Shown in pieces: positions 32,938-45,182 of a DNA stretch of 64,000 nucleotides. Position numbers and translations under genes: made by a program. The notes beneath the pieces are model-generated. The model was not told where the DNA came from, did no database searches, and saw only the letters and a program-made list of their open reading frames with translations. Source of the DNA: Mycogone perniciosa (taxonomy: Eukaryota; Ascomycota; Sordariomycetes; Hypocreales; Hypocreaceae); contig JAOALB010000002.1 of the NCBI GenBank assembly GCA_025331125.1, positions 434,001 through 498,000 of the forward strand, in the 5' to 3' direction. The first letter of the stretch is position 1, and each line of letters opens with the position of its first letter.

Positions 32938-35900
32938 TCACAAGTTGATCAAGTCCACTTCTGAGAAATCCGGCGGGTACCGACCATACACCACACGCAC
33001 TTTGCTGTCGAGTGCGGTACCCTCATTACTAATCCAAACATGCTCGCTGTAGTCTCGGGTTCGACGGACCTCATCGTCACTCACCCCCAGATCATCTCGA
33101 GGGATCCAAACAACCGGCCGCCGAGCACGCAAAGCGGAGTGTTGGAAGGCATGGCGAGTCAGAACATCTCTTTCGTCTGGGGTAAGGTCTTCGATTTCGT
33201 CATGGATTCCTCCGTACAGCGCCTCTCCTATGGCGCGCTGAGCTTCGAGATCCTTATCACGTTGTTTTTGTCGATATTGAGCTGCCTGGGCATTGGTGTC
33301 CATCATCGCCAGTTTGCGAAGTTGGTGGCCACCACCTTTTGCCCACGTGCCCACTTGTTTGCCACCATCTCTGGCCAATTTGCCGACTTTCTTCACAGGA
33401 TTCCGAGATCGAAGGCCGCTTTCCTCCTTTTTGGGTCCCATCTTGCTGAGTTCAATATCTTCGTTGGCCTCAAGTGGTTCGTGTGACATGTCCATTGAGC
33501 CTCTCTTCTCGCTATTGTTATCGTTGTCTTCATGGTCAGAATCGCCGGAAAGCAACCCAAAACGGTGGTCTTGGGCTCGCTGAAATGCCTCGTCACGAAG
33601 CACCGCCTCATCTTCAATGGTTATGGGGAGATATCGGAAGAGAGGTGAAAACGAAATGTTGAGGAGAACTTGATATAGGATGGTCAAGACCAATGTTACC
33701 AACATAACGATCCCATGCGGTGTGCAGGAGTGTATGCCTTCGTCATCAACGACAATGAAAAACAGGCCAGCCATGCAAAGTTCCATGACATAAATTCCCG
33801 TAAATGTTTGGTTAATTGCTCGTGGATAAAGCATACCACCAGTGTCCACCTCAAATCTGTTGACATAGAGCATGGCGTATCGTTGGGCAACCCACAAGAG
33901 GCTAAACGTGATGATGGCGAATATTGAGATCATCGGTGCTATAACGCAGTAGATCAATGCAATACAGGCGAAATTGGTGTAAACAGGGAAGAAAGATCCC
34001 CAGTTCACCTGGTTCAACGTGGTGTTTCGAGACCACTTACTTCTTGCCGTGCTATCCAGTATTCTGGCCAGGATGTACCAGACGAAGAGGGCACCAATCT
34101 GAAGAAGAGTACCCGAGCTAGTAGACATTGCTTGGAGCACCATGTAAGAGAAGAAGTAATTTGCCGCTTTTGGGAGGTTCGTTGCAAGAAGATCGAGCAC
34201 AGCTGTCACGGAGTTGAGTTTCGAAATGTGTTCAACCAACTGGTCGATCGATGCGGCAAAGAATGACGCAATCGACACGATCAGAAACACTTGGACAAAG
34301 AGGAAGGCAAAATAGAAAATTTGGACGAATTCAGACTTTTGCGCGCCAGTCTTGGCTCCTTTGAGCCCGGCAAGGATGTTGAGAATGATAGGGATAATGA
34401 TGAGAAGCACCGCGAGCAGGGCAGCAGGCAAAACACCAGCAATGGCTTTGGCGGCATTCTCAACCACGGGGCTCTGCCTGAGAAACGCAAGCCATGAGGT
34501 TTGCTGAATCATTTGGTCGAGCTGGCTCAGAGCGGCTGTCCAAGCCACGGGAATGGCCCACAAGAAAATCATAGCCACTACGATGGCAGTAACGGCACCA
34601 GTTCGAAGCCATTCCTGCCACCACGACAAGGCCATATTGCTCCAGATGACATCACGAGGAGAGATTTCGTTCATCCTTGGAGCCATATGCCTAGGAATGT
34701 GGTGAATGATGCTTTGACATGCCATATGTGCGGCAATCTGATGGTTGAACTGAATGAAGGCGGAGTTCATGAGTGGGAATCGTTCGGGATGCTTTTGGTC
34801 CTCCTCAATCTCAACATTTAGCTGGGCAAGTTCAGTTCTGCACCAATATATGGTATCAACTTTCTTGTTGAAAAACGGCAAGCCAGGAAGCCATGTGACG
34901 CCCCAAGGGCTAAGGCGATGAGTCGGACGGTCAGTCTTCTTAAGGTACTTTGCCCATTCCGCTTCTCTTTCTTCCTCATCCTCTTTGTAGTCGGAGTTGA
35001 AGGCAACAGAGTACTCGGTAGTCGCTTCCGTCTTCGGTCCCATTAAAGGGAGCGATTCCTTGATTTTTTGCCAGGCAGTTCTATCATCAGCCGATTGCTT
35101 GGCCAGATAATCCTCTGCCTCAAAACCTTGAGGGACAGGTGTAGCATAACCACCTGAAGGAGTCTTCCAAAACTGCCAGAACTTCGGTTCCTCCGTATTA
35201 ATCATATCCTCAATGTTGTCTACCTTCCGAACCGTGTTCCCTGCAAAGGTCGCGGGCTCATTATTTCGTATAGCCTTGGTAGAGCTGACCGAACCGATTG
35301 AAGCTTGTGGCGAATGTGTCCGCTGCATATCTAATGATCCGAAGTTTCTCATGGAATCCTCCTCCCCGGCCACAGCCGCAGCCCGCGATACAGGAAGAGA
35401 AACCATGAAGCCGTTGTTGGTGCCAAGAGTGTTACCCACTTGATCACCAGCTTTGCCGAAAGCTCCCTTAATTCCTTTACCGACCTTGGACACGGCCTTG
35501 CCAGCAGCATTGGACTTTTCTTCCGATGTTCTGACATTCATGTCTTCTGCCTTGTCAGCCCCAGAAGGTATGTGAGACATGGCTCGAGATCGCCGAATGT
35601 TGTCTTCAATGGTATGAGGAAGGTCGTGTGTCTGCCCATCGCTTGTTCCTTCGTCGCTGTTGGCCATTCGCTTCGCTTCGGCGTCTTCTTCAGCTTGACG
35701 GGCAGCCTTTTCCTTCTTTGTTAAGCCCTTGCGGGCCTTCTTCTCTTCGGCATCTCTCTTTTTCAACTGCGCCTTTTTTGCAGCTCTAATCAACTCCGTT
35801 TCCGCAGCTTCAAGTTGTGCATGAATCTTGTCTCTGAGAGTGATTTTGTCGAGTAATGTGGTCAAATCCCGGTTGATCCAGATGTTTCTGATACCGCCGG

Positions 35901-36750
35901 GGAACACATCGAACAGTCCAGCAAGGCCTTCCTCACTCAGCCACTTGGAAGGGATGGAATTGACCAGTACTGTTGTTGCAGAGGCTCTCAGGCGATGCTC
36001 AGCGCTGGTAAGGTAATCCTGCCGAACCTTGATGAACGCTCGGAGTTCAAAAAAGAAGACAGCGCAGACCCATATGACGACAAGCAGAGCCATCAAAAGA
36101 TGAGCACCATAACGGCTTGTCTTGGTCAGCTTGACGTTGCCCCAGGCCAAGGTGTCTAGACCTTTGGGTATGAAATTAGGATCAGAGCTGTCAAAATCCG
36201 GCTCCGTATCATTCCCGTGATTCTTCACATCGATATCTTGTCCCTTACCACCGACGTAGTTGATAGGGATCAATATAGGCATAACAATGGTGCATATGGG
36301 GATGAAGATGATGAGAAGAGTCTTTAAGTATCGAAGAAAGAAGTAGGCATCCAAGCCGCACTTGTTGATAACCTCTCGATCGCTGTAGCTTAGAAGTGAC
36401 TTGATCATCATGACAAAGTTCCTTGGTGGTGATTCGGTGCGCTCGCGTTCGGGGACAAGGTAGGTCTTTGGCTTGCTAGAAAGTTGAAATATTAGCATCA
36501 ACGCACACATAAATTCTCGGGGAACTTACAAAATGCGAGCCATCTTATTCCGAAGAAGGACGAAAAAAAAGAGTTGGACGAAGAAAATGATGACGGAAAC
36601 AGCCAGGGCAGTCAGAAAGCTCACGAGTCCAATGCCTTGGCTCTTCTGTCCATCACCTGATGCTGAGGGAGTAGTCTCCCGCCGAAACAGAGACGCTGCG
36701 GTCAAAACCGGCGTCTCTGCTCGGGAGAAGTATAATGATGTTGACTCCAT
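32938..36750 (-). CDS. csc1: Csc1/Rsn1-type OSCA/TMEM63 calcium-permeable channel
   Basis: Plasma-membrane mechanosensitive or osmosensitive cation channel of the OSCA/TMEM63 (DUF221) family. Exon 1 is 36750-36530 and exon 2 is 36475-32938, with a 54-nt intron joining NKMARI to FKPKTYLVPER; the product has 1252 residues. Exon 1 carries TM0 (LVSFLTALAVSVIIFFVQLF) followed by VLLRNK. Exon 2 contains TM1-TM2 (FFLRYLKTLLIIFIPICTIVM and LLMALLVVIWVCAVFFF) and a large cytosolic RNA-binding-like domain. That domain has an unusually long Lys/Glu/Ser-rich insertion (about residues 300-560). The conserved channel block starts near GVTWLPGLPFFNKKVDTIYWCR, then the DUF221 region begins with RDVIWSNMALSWWQEW and has several TM helices. 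The soluble tail of about 250 residues ends in WIPRDDLGVSDDE...VVYGRYPPDFSEVDLINL, the PHM7-type C-terminal region. Confidence 0.93.
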
Positions 36751-38746
36751 GTTTGAGGGGAGTTAGCCGACTTGCGGCATTCGGTCGCGGTCGAGGTCGA
36801 GGTCGAGGAGGGACGAGAGGAAGATATATCTGATGTCTAGGAGGGAGGAGAGCGGCGGCGTAAGATATATTGTCGTCGAGCACTCAAGATCAGGATGCGC
36901 CCCTCTGGGGCTTCGAGAGGTTGGATCCAACTTCTATAGGAGGATAATAATGGACGCTGTCGAAGAGGTGCAAAGTTTAAAAGGAGAATTGCTGGGTCCC
37001 ACTTGTAGTAGTAGTATTGTGTTTGCGGGCTGACATTGATTGATAGAAATGCGGAGGAAAGACCGTTGTTGGTGGAGGGGGTCCTTAAAAAAGAGTGCTC
37101 CATAGATAATGCATATGACCATGGATACGCACAGCGTCTTGGAAGTCGCCTCAGCACGTCATGGTTGGCAGCAATGCGCGCTGGTCGGCCCGTCAAACAG
37201 GTAAACAGCACAGCGAGACGAGAGCATCAGTGACATCAGAGGCGAAACACGATCCCCTGCTCTAAGGAACGGGTGTGGCAGGGGAGCAGGGATCAGCGCG
37301 GGTACAACAAGCCGGCGCGCCAGTCAGAGATTCAATGGCCGATTTCAGCGGCTTTGATTGGGGGACGAGTCAGTGCAGGCTTGCTTCATCTGATGCGGCC
37401 CACCCTCCCTTGACTGGTTCTGGATGGCCCCAATGCCCCGTCTCTTGGATCTATATTATCTCTCGTCCCTGCGTTGAAGGAGAGCGAGCCGCTGATGCTT
37501 TTTTGGGTTGCTGGCGGCAAAGCGACGAGCGCTTAGAACAAACACGGGAGGGATGATACATATCGTGTCTATTTTTAAACTAATCAATATTCAATGGCAT
37601 ACTGTATACAAGACATGAAAGAAAGCAGCGCTTCCAGAGGGCCTTTGACCGTACTCGTAGATGGTGGCCCAGTTATTGGGTGCTGTTGACTTGGCGCCAT
37701 GTCTGATATTACTGCATATTACCGCCTGAGTTCATCGGTTGGTCGATCAGAGCACCCGATTCGTGCACAGCCACCATCACCAGGTGCAATAAGACGTTGG
37801 AGGTGTGATGATCTTATTTGCAATTCCTTACGATTGTCTGTGGGACAATAAGCTGTTTGTCCCTTCATGGCTGCATTCATAGAATATCCCAGACAAAATC
37901 GCAACAGCGGGGAAGCATCACACGCTGGGAACAAAGGCCGTACTGCACACCTTCTCAGCATCGACGTCACCGTTGGCGATGATGCTTGAAGGTCATGCGA
38001 AGTATTTCGTACGGAGTACGAAGTAGATATTATCACATATTACTACTAGTGACTTGAATGTGTTGGCACCCTCCAATCGTATTCGGTTATGGTGTGGACG
38101 ATCCCTTGTTAGCTACATCAAATATCGGGCCAATTGCAGTTCATGCAGTTCACTCCATTACAAGACCGTTGACCTCATTTGTAGGACACTTAGGGCACAT
38201 TTGAAGTTTAATTAACGTCGCCAAGGCAGCAGCTCGTGAGCAACCCGTTGACCAACAAGGCATCTATAGCGTCAATCTTCAGCGGCTATGATCTGTGACC
38301 TTAGCCGCTACCTCGTTAACCTTCAATTCCTATCAAAAGGTCGCATTCAGATAACAAACAAAAGGGAATTAGTTCATCACGGGGATGAGTATCAACCGCA
38401 CGCGTGGCTAAAAAAAAAACAGGCAAAATATTCCAGTCTTGCAAACGCCAAAGCAGACATGTTACCAATCCTCCGAACGCCAGACTTACAACAGTCCAAC
38501 CGGCCGTAACCATAGTACAAAGTCTCAAGAGCCGACCGTGTACGCTCGTTGGCCTTCCGCACTGCTCATATTGTTACACGACCTATGATTCTATGTTCCG
38601 GAATGATATAGGTCCTTGGTACGTGTCGACTGTGTGCGGCGGTTTCAAAAATGTGCATTGTTGCTCTCCAACACTGAGTCACGTAAGCATCATCCCAGAC
38701 CCCTGAATGACAAATCTAGAACTTACCACCTACTTGGAAAACCCGA
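36751..38746. other. Gene-free stretch upstream of the csc1-like gene
   Basis: Two kilobases without a supportable ORF. A hexamer repeat (GGTCGA, about 3.5 copies) lies at about 36790-36810, 50 bp upstream of the csc1-like ATG, likely in its leader. A TACGGAGTA motif at 38010-38018 overlaps a TACGAAGTA at 38017-38025. The rest is without visible structure. Confidence 0.45.
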
Positions 38747-39181
38747 TTAAAAGATAATGTCCAAACAGCAGCAGCAAGCTGTACCGAGCAGCAAACCTCC
38801 ACATATTCCGGCCATTCCACTGCCGGCTCCACTGTCTTGATTCTGAGGAGGGCCATGTGGCGGATATGGCCCTTGTCCGGGTGGTCCGTAGTAGCCGCCT
38901 TGAGGAGGATAAGGCGCATATCCTCCAGGGGGAGGAGGGCCTTGTCCATATGGGCCTGGTCCTGGAGAGAACGGTCCTGGTTGCTGTTGATTGTAGTATC
39001 CCATTTGCGGCCCCGACTTGTAATGGTCTTGACTGCCTTGAGGAGGATACTCATTTGGCTGGCCAGGGGTATAGTAGGCACCGCCGGCGTTGTGAATAGG
39101 TTGAGGCTGCTGAGGAGGCTGCTGTGACGGCTGCTGATAAGGAGGAGGCTCCTCCCCCTTGTTGGTAGGCTTGTCGGACAT
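38747..39181 (-). CDS. Pro/Tyr/Gly-rich small protein with CYSTM-like C-terminus
   Basis: A 144-residue protein. Residues 1-115 are a low-complexity Pro/Gln/Gly/Tyr tract (repeated PPQGGYYGPPGQGPYPP-type units). The C-terminal 24 residues, MAGICGGLLLGTACCCCLDIIF, form a short hydrophobic segment ending in a Cys run. This layout is that of CYSTM (cysteine-rich transmembrane) tail-anchored proteins, in which the Cys are often palmitoylated; eukaryotic relatives have been linked to stress tolerance. No enzymatic motif is present. The start ATG at 39181 is the only one near the beginning of the frame. It diverges from the eIF3g gene across about 700 bp. Confidence 0.85.
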   Translation of the reverse strand: MSDKPTNKGEEPPPYQQPSQQPPQQPQPIHNAGGAYYTPGQPNEYPPQGSQDHYKSGPQMGYYNQQQPGPFSPGPGPYGQGPPPPGGYAPYPPQGGYYGPPGQGPYPPHGPPQNQDSGAGSGMAGICGGLLLGTACCCCLDIIF

Positions 39182-39877
39182 TGTCGCGGTGGAAAAGGCT
39201 TGGAGCTTGCGAAATGAATATGCCCAGGAAACGACAGTTGATGATGAAGGGGCAGAGTACGAGACGGGTGATCAGCGTATTATGTCCGGAAGTGTTGGGC
39301 AATGCCCAGCTTCTTGGGTGATTACGCGGTCGCCATTGATTGAAAGGGATGGGTGCTGCGCCACGCTTGGCTACATTGGCATTGAGCAAACTACGAGTAC
39401 CGTCTTCGCGGCAATGTTCGTATTATCGGATTCATACTTGTGGATTTATGTAAGCCTGAAGAAACGGCCTCATGGGATCCATACTATTATGTCCATAGCA
39501 AGCAGAAAATTATTAGTATTAGGCCATCAACAACTTGACCAGCACCACTAGCTGAATGTGAGAATGTCCTCGAATGGAGAATGCAGGACACCATGGCTTG
39601 AGGCTAGCTGCGCCACCAATAATTCCATGTTTGATTCCATGCACGGCACGGAGCATGATCGAATTCAAATCAGGTCACGTGCAGAGCATCAGCCACTTCA
39701 CCTTGTGGCTTGACTTTTGCATCCACTAGAATTCTAATCGCACGAAAAAGTGATCAAAATCATCAAGAAACCCCACGATCACCAGTTCGCGCTTCCAGGA
39801 TCGCCTCGACTACTGTGCAGGAGGCCAAAGATACGGAGAAACGAATTCTGAAGAACTCAGAATATCACATATACACC
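39182..39877. promoter_or_regulatory. Divergent promoter region of the CYSTM-like and eIF3g genes
   Basis: About 700 bp between divergent start codons. A palindromic CACGTG E-box occurs at about 39676-39681, roughly 200 bp before the eIF3g ATG. No other defined element is seen. Confidence 0.45.
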
Positions 39878-40880
39878 ATGGCTACCGCATTGCCACCCAA
39901 GCCCAAGTGAGCATCACCCAGTTCACTGTTGACAAAGTCTCGCTAACCCCACCATCCAAAAGGCACGATTGGGCCGATGACGATGACATCGAGGAGACCA
40001 GCACCGAACTCCCTCCCCCTCAAACCATCTCCAACAAGGATGGAACCAAGACCGTTATCACATTCCGCTACAACGATCAGGGCCAGAAAGTGAAGACGAC
40101 TCGCCGCATTCGCTACGTTACCCACACCGAGACAGTTAACCCCCGTGTCGCCAACCGGAAAACATGGAGCAAATTCGGCCTGAGTGCCAAGGACGTGCCT
40201 GGCCCTGCCCCCGATACGACTTCCGTCGGCGAGAACATCATCTTCCGACCCAGCGTCTCGTGGCGCAAGGATGCTAAGGAGGAGGGCGCGGATGCCAACG
40301 CACAGGCAATGAAGGACAAGCTCAAGGACAAGAAGGTCAAGTGCCGTATTTGCAATGGCGAGCATTTTACGGCCAGATGTCCCTACAAGGATACGATGGC
40401 ACCTATTGGAGAGACGAGCGCCCCCGAAGCCGCACCAGGACTGGCCGACGACTCGGCGACTGCTGGCGCTGCTGGACCTGGAAAGAAGGGCTCGTACGTT
40501 CCTCCTGCGCTGCGTGGCGACCGTGCTGGTGCCGGAGAGCGGATGGGCGGATCAAAGTATGGCGAGAGGGACGACTTTGCGACATTGCGCGTTACCAACG
40601 TATGCATGATCCCGGAGCATAATTTAGAAGCTATGACGCTAATCATTCTCACTAGGTGTCCGAGATGGCGGAGGAGTCGGAGTTGCGAGACATGTTCGAG
40701 CGCTTTGGTCGTGTTACCAGAGTGTTCCTTGCCAAGGACCGGGAAACCGGTATGGCCAAGGGATTTGCCTTCATCAGCTTTGCAGACCACAGCGATGCCG
40801 TCACGGCGTGCAACAAGATGGATGGATTTGGTTTCAAGCATCTTATTCTCAGGGTGGAGTTTGCGAAGAAGGCTCAGTAA
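39878..40880 (+). CDS. tif35: Translation initiation factor eIF3 subunit g
   Basis: RNA-binding subunit of eIF3, involved in 43S scanning and reinitiation. Exons 39878-39906, 39963-40599 and 40656-40880 give 296 residues; introns of 56 nt each have GTGAGC...AAAAG and GTATGC...CTAG ends. The 29-nt first exon encodes MATALPPKPK and joins to HDWADDDDIEE. The N-terminal half carries the eIF3g region (GTKTVITFRYNDQGQKVKTTRRIR) and a zinc-knuckle-like CRICNGEHFTARCPYKD (about 136-152). After a Gly/Ala-rich linker with KGSYVPPALRG comes the RRM: LRVTNVSEMAEESELRDMF, the RNP1 GMAKGFAFISF, and AVTACNKMDGFGFKHLILRVEFAKK at the C-terminus. Length is typical of the family. Confidence 0.95.
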
Positions 40881-42114
40881 GCTGTTTTTCTCTTGTCATG
40901 GGATGGTTGGGGATATGTTAATGCATCTGTTACGACTCTAGGCTGAATAGCTAGATTGAATCCTTTGTTTATATGATGTTATGGTGATGTGATCTATGAA
41001 TGAGACTAGTGATGAACGAAGCTATTCATCATAATTGAGGGAGGGCCAAGAGAATATCAAGGAAGTAAGCCTCATGAGTGCCACGTGAGATTAGAGTCTT
41101 GGGTGCTTTTATATAAAAACATTTAATTTTCGCACCGCTGGCCTCAGGTTGGAAGAGACCGAAGAGACAGTACCTTATGCTTGTCTGGATGCTGACTGAA
41201 TTTCTTGAATGTGTGTTGAGAAACCCTCATTGGGGCCCCGCAATTACGAAGGTGGGGTACGTAGCTGTTGGGTGGGATTCTTAGGGCAGTGGGGATTAAT
41301 TGGCGGTCTTTTGGCATGTGATCGCAGCTTGACACGAGGCCTCTCTCTGGGGCAATCGTGGCTTTAATTGAGGAAACGTCTCATACCTATGCTTCGTAGT
41401 CAGCCTCGCATATCTGTAGAGCAGAAGGGTAATGTCGATGATAATTGCTAGTTCAATCAAACTATGAGGCTCCCTAGGGATTGCGATATGGGAATTGAAA
41501 GCGTTTGGACGGAATGTGCCTAAAAATGGCATATTCCTATCGCCAAATTCAGCCTATGAGTACGGAGTACTGCTGCTAGTAGGTACTAGAATCAGCTATT
41601 TAGCGATTGGTGACGACAGACTACCCCACTAACAGCTACTACTACTACTACTACGACGACGCAGTGTCCTCCGCCGTCGCCCCCCCTTTCTCCCTCCCTT
41701 GTCAGCGTTTCTGGCTAATACCATATTAACGCAAAAACAGGCCTTTGGCCCTTGGGGACACTTCGACTTTATCATCAACTGCATGGCAAAGAGACTGGGG
41801 AATACGCGTCTTATGTGAAGGATATCTGGGCTGCTCACCTTCAACAGTCGACATTGAGCCGCATCACGTTCGCTTCGGAACTGCAGCAATTTAGCGGCTT
41901 CCTGAGGTCGAGCGGGAGGGCCTGCAGCAGTTTCTCAACAAACTGCTCCCAGCGCCGTGATTGGGTATTGATGAGCCCATAGAGGAAGCCAGCTAAATAC
42001 CGAATCATAACCCACAAGCGGACAGTCCAATCCATCCTCGTTCTCCTCGATCTCCCTCCTCCCTCCTTTCACCTCCAATCCGGCTCACTCGGACGATCCT
42101 CAACTCCGTCCATC
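40881..42114. other. Intergenic region upstream of cho2
   Basis: About 1.2 kb without a convincing ORF. It has TACGGAGTA at 41561-41569 and an ACT/ACG trinucleotide run at about 41636-41657. The segment from about 41700 to 42114 should include the cho2 promoter and leader; pyrimidine-rich sequence immediately precedes the ATG, as is common in fungal leaders. Confidence 0.5.
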
Positions 42115-45100
42115 ATGAGTACAGCCGCCGAGCTTCCTGCAAAGGATGCCGCTGAGTTGCGTCACCGGCAGACCCGAGAGGGTTCGCCGGACGCATGTGC
42201 CAGTGCCGACCCCGGTCAATGCGGTCATGCCGCTCCGAAGGAATCGCTGTCTGCCGACCAGACTGGGGACGACAACAAGCGCAAGAAAATGTTCGGTCGT
42301 ACGCCGGACGGCACAAGTACGTGAGCAAGCAATTGCACCAATCCGATCCACTTACACCATGTTAGACCCGGAACTGACCATATGCCTCGGCCGTGTTAGT
42401 CTTTGTGGTGCCTACCACACATGACATGGTCTCACAGCTCCTCGACCCGCGCCAGCCCAAGAATCTGTCGGATGCTGTCGTTCTAGGCATTTTGGCACTG
42501 CATATTCTAGCTGCTTGCTTTCTCCCCGCTGGTTGGAAACGCCCTGTCTTTGCTGCCGTCTTCCTCTTTTGGAGAGCATCTTACAACGTCGGCATCGGTG
42601 TCCTGTTACACATTCAATCGCATCACCGCCGCTTGATTACATGGGCCCAGCGATGGAAACTCTTTGAGAACCCAACGACGGGTGAAAACCCTCGCCCATG
42701 GCTCTACCAACTGCTCAAGCGGGAACTTGAGGCCAAGATCCCCGAGGACTACGAATTCGAAAAAGCCCCCATCGAGTACAACACATGGCTTGTCTTCCGA
42801 AGGGTCGTTGACTTGATCTTGATGTGTGATTTCGTGTCCTATTGCCTGTTCGCCATCGTCTGTGGCCGTTCCCCCCAAGGCGAGAACATCCTCATTGGCA
42901 TCTCCCGATGGGCTTTGGGCATTGCTCTCATCGGATTCAATTTGTGGGTCAAGCTGGATGCCCACCGTGTTGTCAAAGACTTTGCCTGGTACTGGGGTGA
43001 CTTCTTCTACCTCATTGACCAGGACTTGACTTTTGACGGTGTCTTTGAGATGGCTCCACACCCAATGTACTCGATTGGCTATGCTGGATACTATGGCATC
43101 TCAATGATGGCCGCTAGCTATGAGGTCCTCTTCATCTCCATACTCGCCCATCTTGCTCAGTTCGCTTTCCTCGTGACTGTGGAAAACCCGCACATTGACA
43201 AGACCTATAACCCTCCCCCTCCACGAGAGAGAGTCGCAACCCCGACTCGGGACGCTCCCATCGCGGCCCTGGAACTTCGTTCAGATGGTACATTCGCTCC
43301 GGTCGTCTCCACTTCTAAAAAGGACATGCCTCCCCCAGTTCACAATCTCGTCGGTTTCAACAATATGGACTTATTCCGAGTCCCCGACTGTGTTGTCGTC
43401 ATTCTTCCTCTTTATGTGGCCACACTCGCATTGGCAACGCCAACAACTTCTCTTTGGAAAGCCCTCTTTGTTGGCCACGCATTGCTCTGGCGCATATGGT
43501 ATCACCTTGGTCTTGGCATTATTCTTGACAGACAATCCAAAACCAAGATGTGGACTCGTCACTTTCTCAAGTACGGTGAGAGCGCTGGTGAGGCATGGCG
43601 CCAGTGGAAAGGGATGTACCACATCAGCATGATTATGTGCAACACGTCATTCATTGCCGCTTGCTGGAAGATGTACAACCCTCCTGCGGATTGGGGCTAT
43701 GGATTGGTGCTGCTCAAGCACGTCCTTGGGGCCGGCTTGATTGCTCTGCAGCTATGGACAGCCTTTAGCGTGTACGATTCGCTCGGTGAATTCGGTTGGT
43801 TCTGTGGTGATTTCTTCTTTGACCACGAGGCTAAGCTCACGTACACCTCCATTTACCGTTTCCTCAACAACCCCGAGAGAGTTTTTGGAACCGCGGGCAT
43901 TTGGGGTGCTGCTCTCATCACTTGGAGCAGATCTATCTTCATCATGGCCCTAGTCACTCAGCTCCTCAATGTCATTTTCATTTCGTTCATTGAGCGACCA
44001 CACATGCAAAAGATTTACGGCCGAAGTATGCGACGGGAAGCTGGCCTCACCAAGTTCATCAAAAAGTCGTTGCCAACTCCCGTCAAGGGGTGGCAGGAGA
44101 GCATGGACAAGGTTTTGGATGAGACATCACAATTTGTCGAGGACTTCCTTGACAGTGCCCGTCCCAAGTTTGCTTCTGGTGTCAAGACTATTGTCCGCGA
44201 CACTTCTGTTCTTTTCAACATGGCACCAGCTCGCCTCACCATCACCAGAATTGCCCCTGATTTGACTGGACTTGATCCCAAGCAGTACTCACTTAACATT
44301 GAGGGGACTCCATCACTTCAATCCTCTGTTGATGAGAGAGCTACAGGAAAGGAAAGTCTTCCAGGCCGGTTCTCCAAGCCAGTGAAGACCATGACTTATG
44401 AATACGGTGCGCCCCTCAGGGTGAAATGGAGAGCGCCTGCGAACCACAGCAAGCAAGATTGGATCGGCCTATATATGGTCACTGACAATCGCTCCCGTGA
44501 GGCTACCGAAGTTCCATCCCTAGGAAGATGGGCTCCTACGAATGCTGGCAGCTACGATGCCTTGACAGCCGACAGCAGTATTATCACCCATGAGCATAGC
44601 GTCCCACAGGCCGATTCTTCTGACACTGACATGGTCAAGGGCGAAGTCGTGTTCCAAGGTGACAAGCTGTGGTGGACTCAAGGTGTGTTTGAATTCAGAT
44701 ATCATCATGGTGGACACCATACAGTCATGAGCATATCAGAGCCATTTGAGATTCGTATCGGCAAGTTTGCCGAGGATGATGTCGACGTTGATACAAAGGG
44801 CATGTACGCAAAGGCCGTCGAGTTGGCTATTCTGCCTGTTATCCAGAACTGTCTGGACCGAGATGAGGATATTGCACCAACCACGGTCGATGAGGTCTTT
44901 GGCAGCCACGTTGAGCGAGACGGCAAGTATGCGAAGAGAATAGTGTACGCCATTCGGGAGATGTTTGGTATCGAGTTTGCCCCGGCCGTTGTACTTGCAG
45001 ACAGAAATGTGAGGAAGCTGGCCTGGAGAATCTGTAATGCAAAAGATGTCCTGGTGAGCATTGTCACATATCTTGTGACCTGATTTTCAGCTAACAACGT

Positions 45101-45182
45101 TACTCTGCAGGCCCCTTACAGCATGTCCCACTCCAAGGGCACTACAACCCCGACCACTCAGGAATATGCCGGAAAGGCGTGA
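42115..45182 (+). CDS. cho2: Phosphatidylethanolamine N-methyltransferase Cho2
   Basis: ER membrane enzyme that uses SAM for the first methylation of phosphatidylethanolamine on the way to phosphatidylcholine. Exons 42115-42316, 42400-45053 and 45111-45182 encode 975 residues; the first intron joins FGRTPDGT to IFVVPTTHDMVSQLLDPRQPKNLSD and the last adds APYSMSHSKGTTTPTTQ at the C-terminus. Two PEMT-type repeats are visible. The first runs about 70-300, with GIGVLLHIQSHHRR, a Trp-rich region and FEMAPHPMYSIGYAGYYGISM. The second runs about 360-580, with LGLGIILDRQSK, FCGDFFFDHEAKLTYTSIYRFLNNPERVFGTAGIWG and ERPHMQKIYG. Each has several hydrophobic helices. A long soluble C-terminal domain follows. 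The length is normal for fungal Cho2. In yeast, the gene is controlled by inositol/choline; no clear UAS-INO is seen here. Confidence 0.95.

Noticed and set aside
39907..40941. Continuous 344-codon frame across eIF3g
   Set aside because: It reads through the intron at 40600-40655 and loses the RRM frame; the spliced model keeps a complete eIF3g.
41808..41822. TATGTGAAG resembling the inositol/choline element (CATGTGAAAT) upstream of cho2
   Set aside because: Two mismatches in a short consensus and unknown conservation in filamentous fungi; not enough to call an operator.
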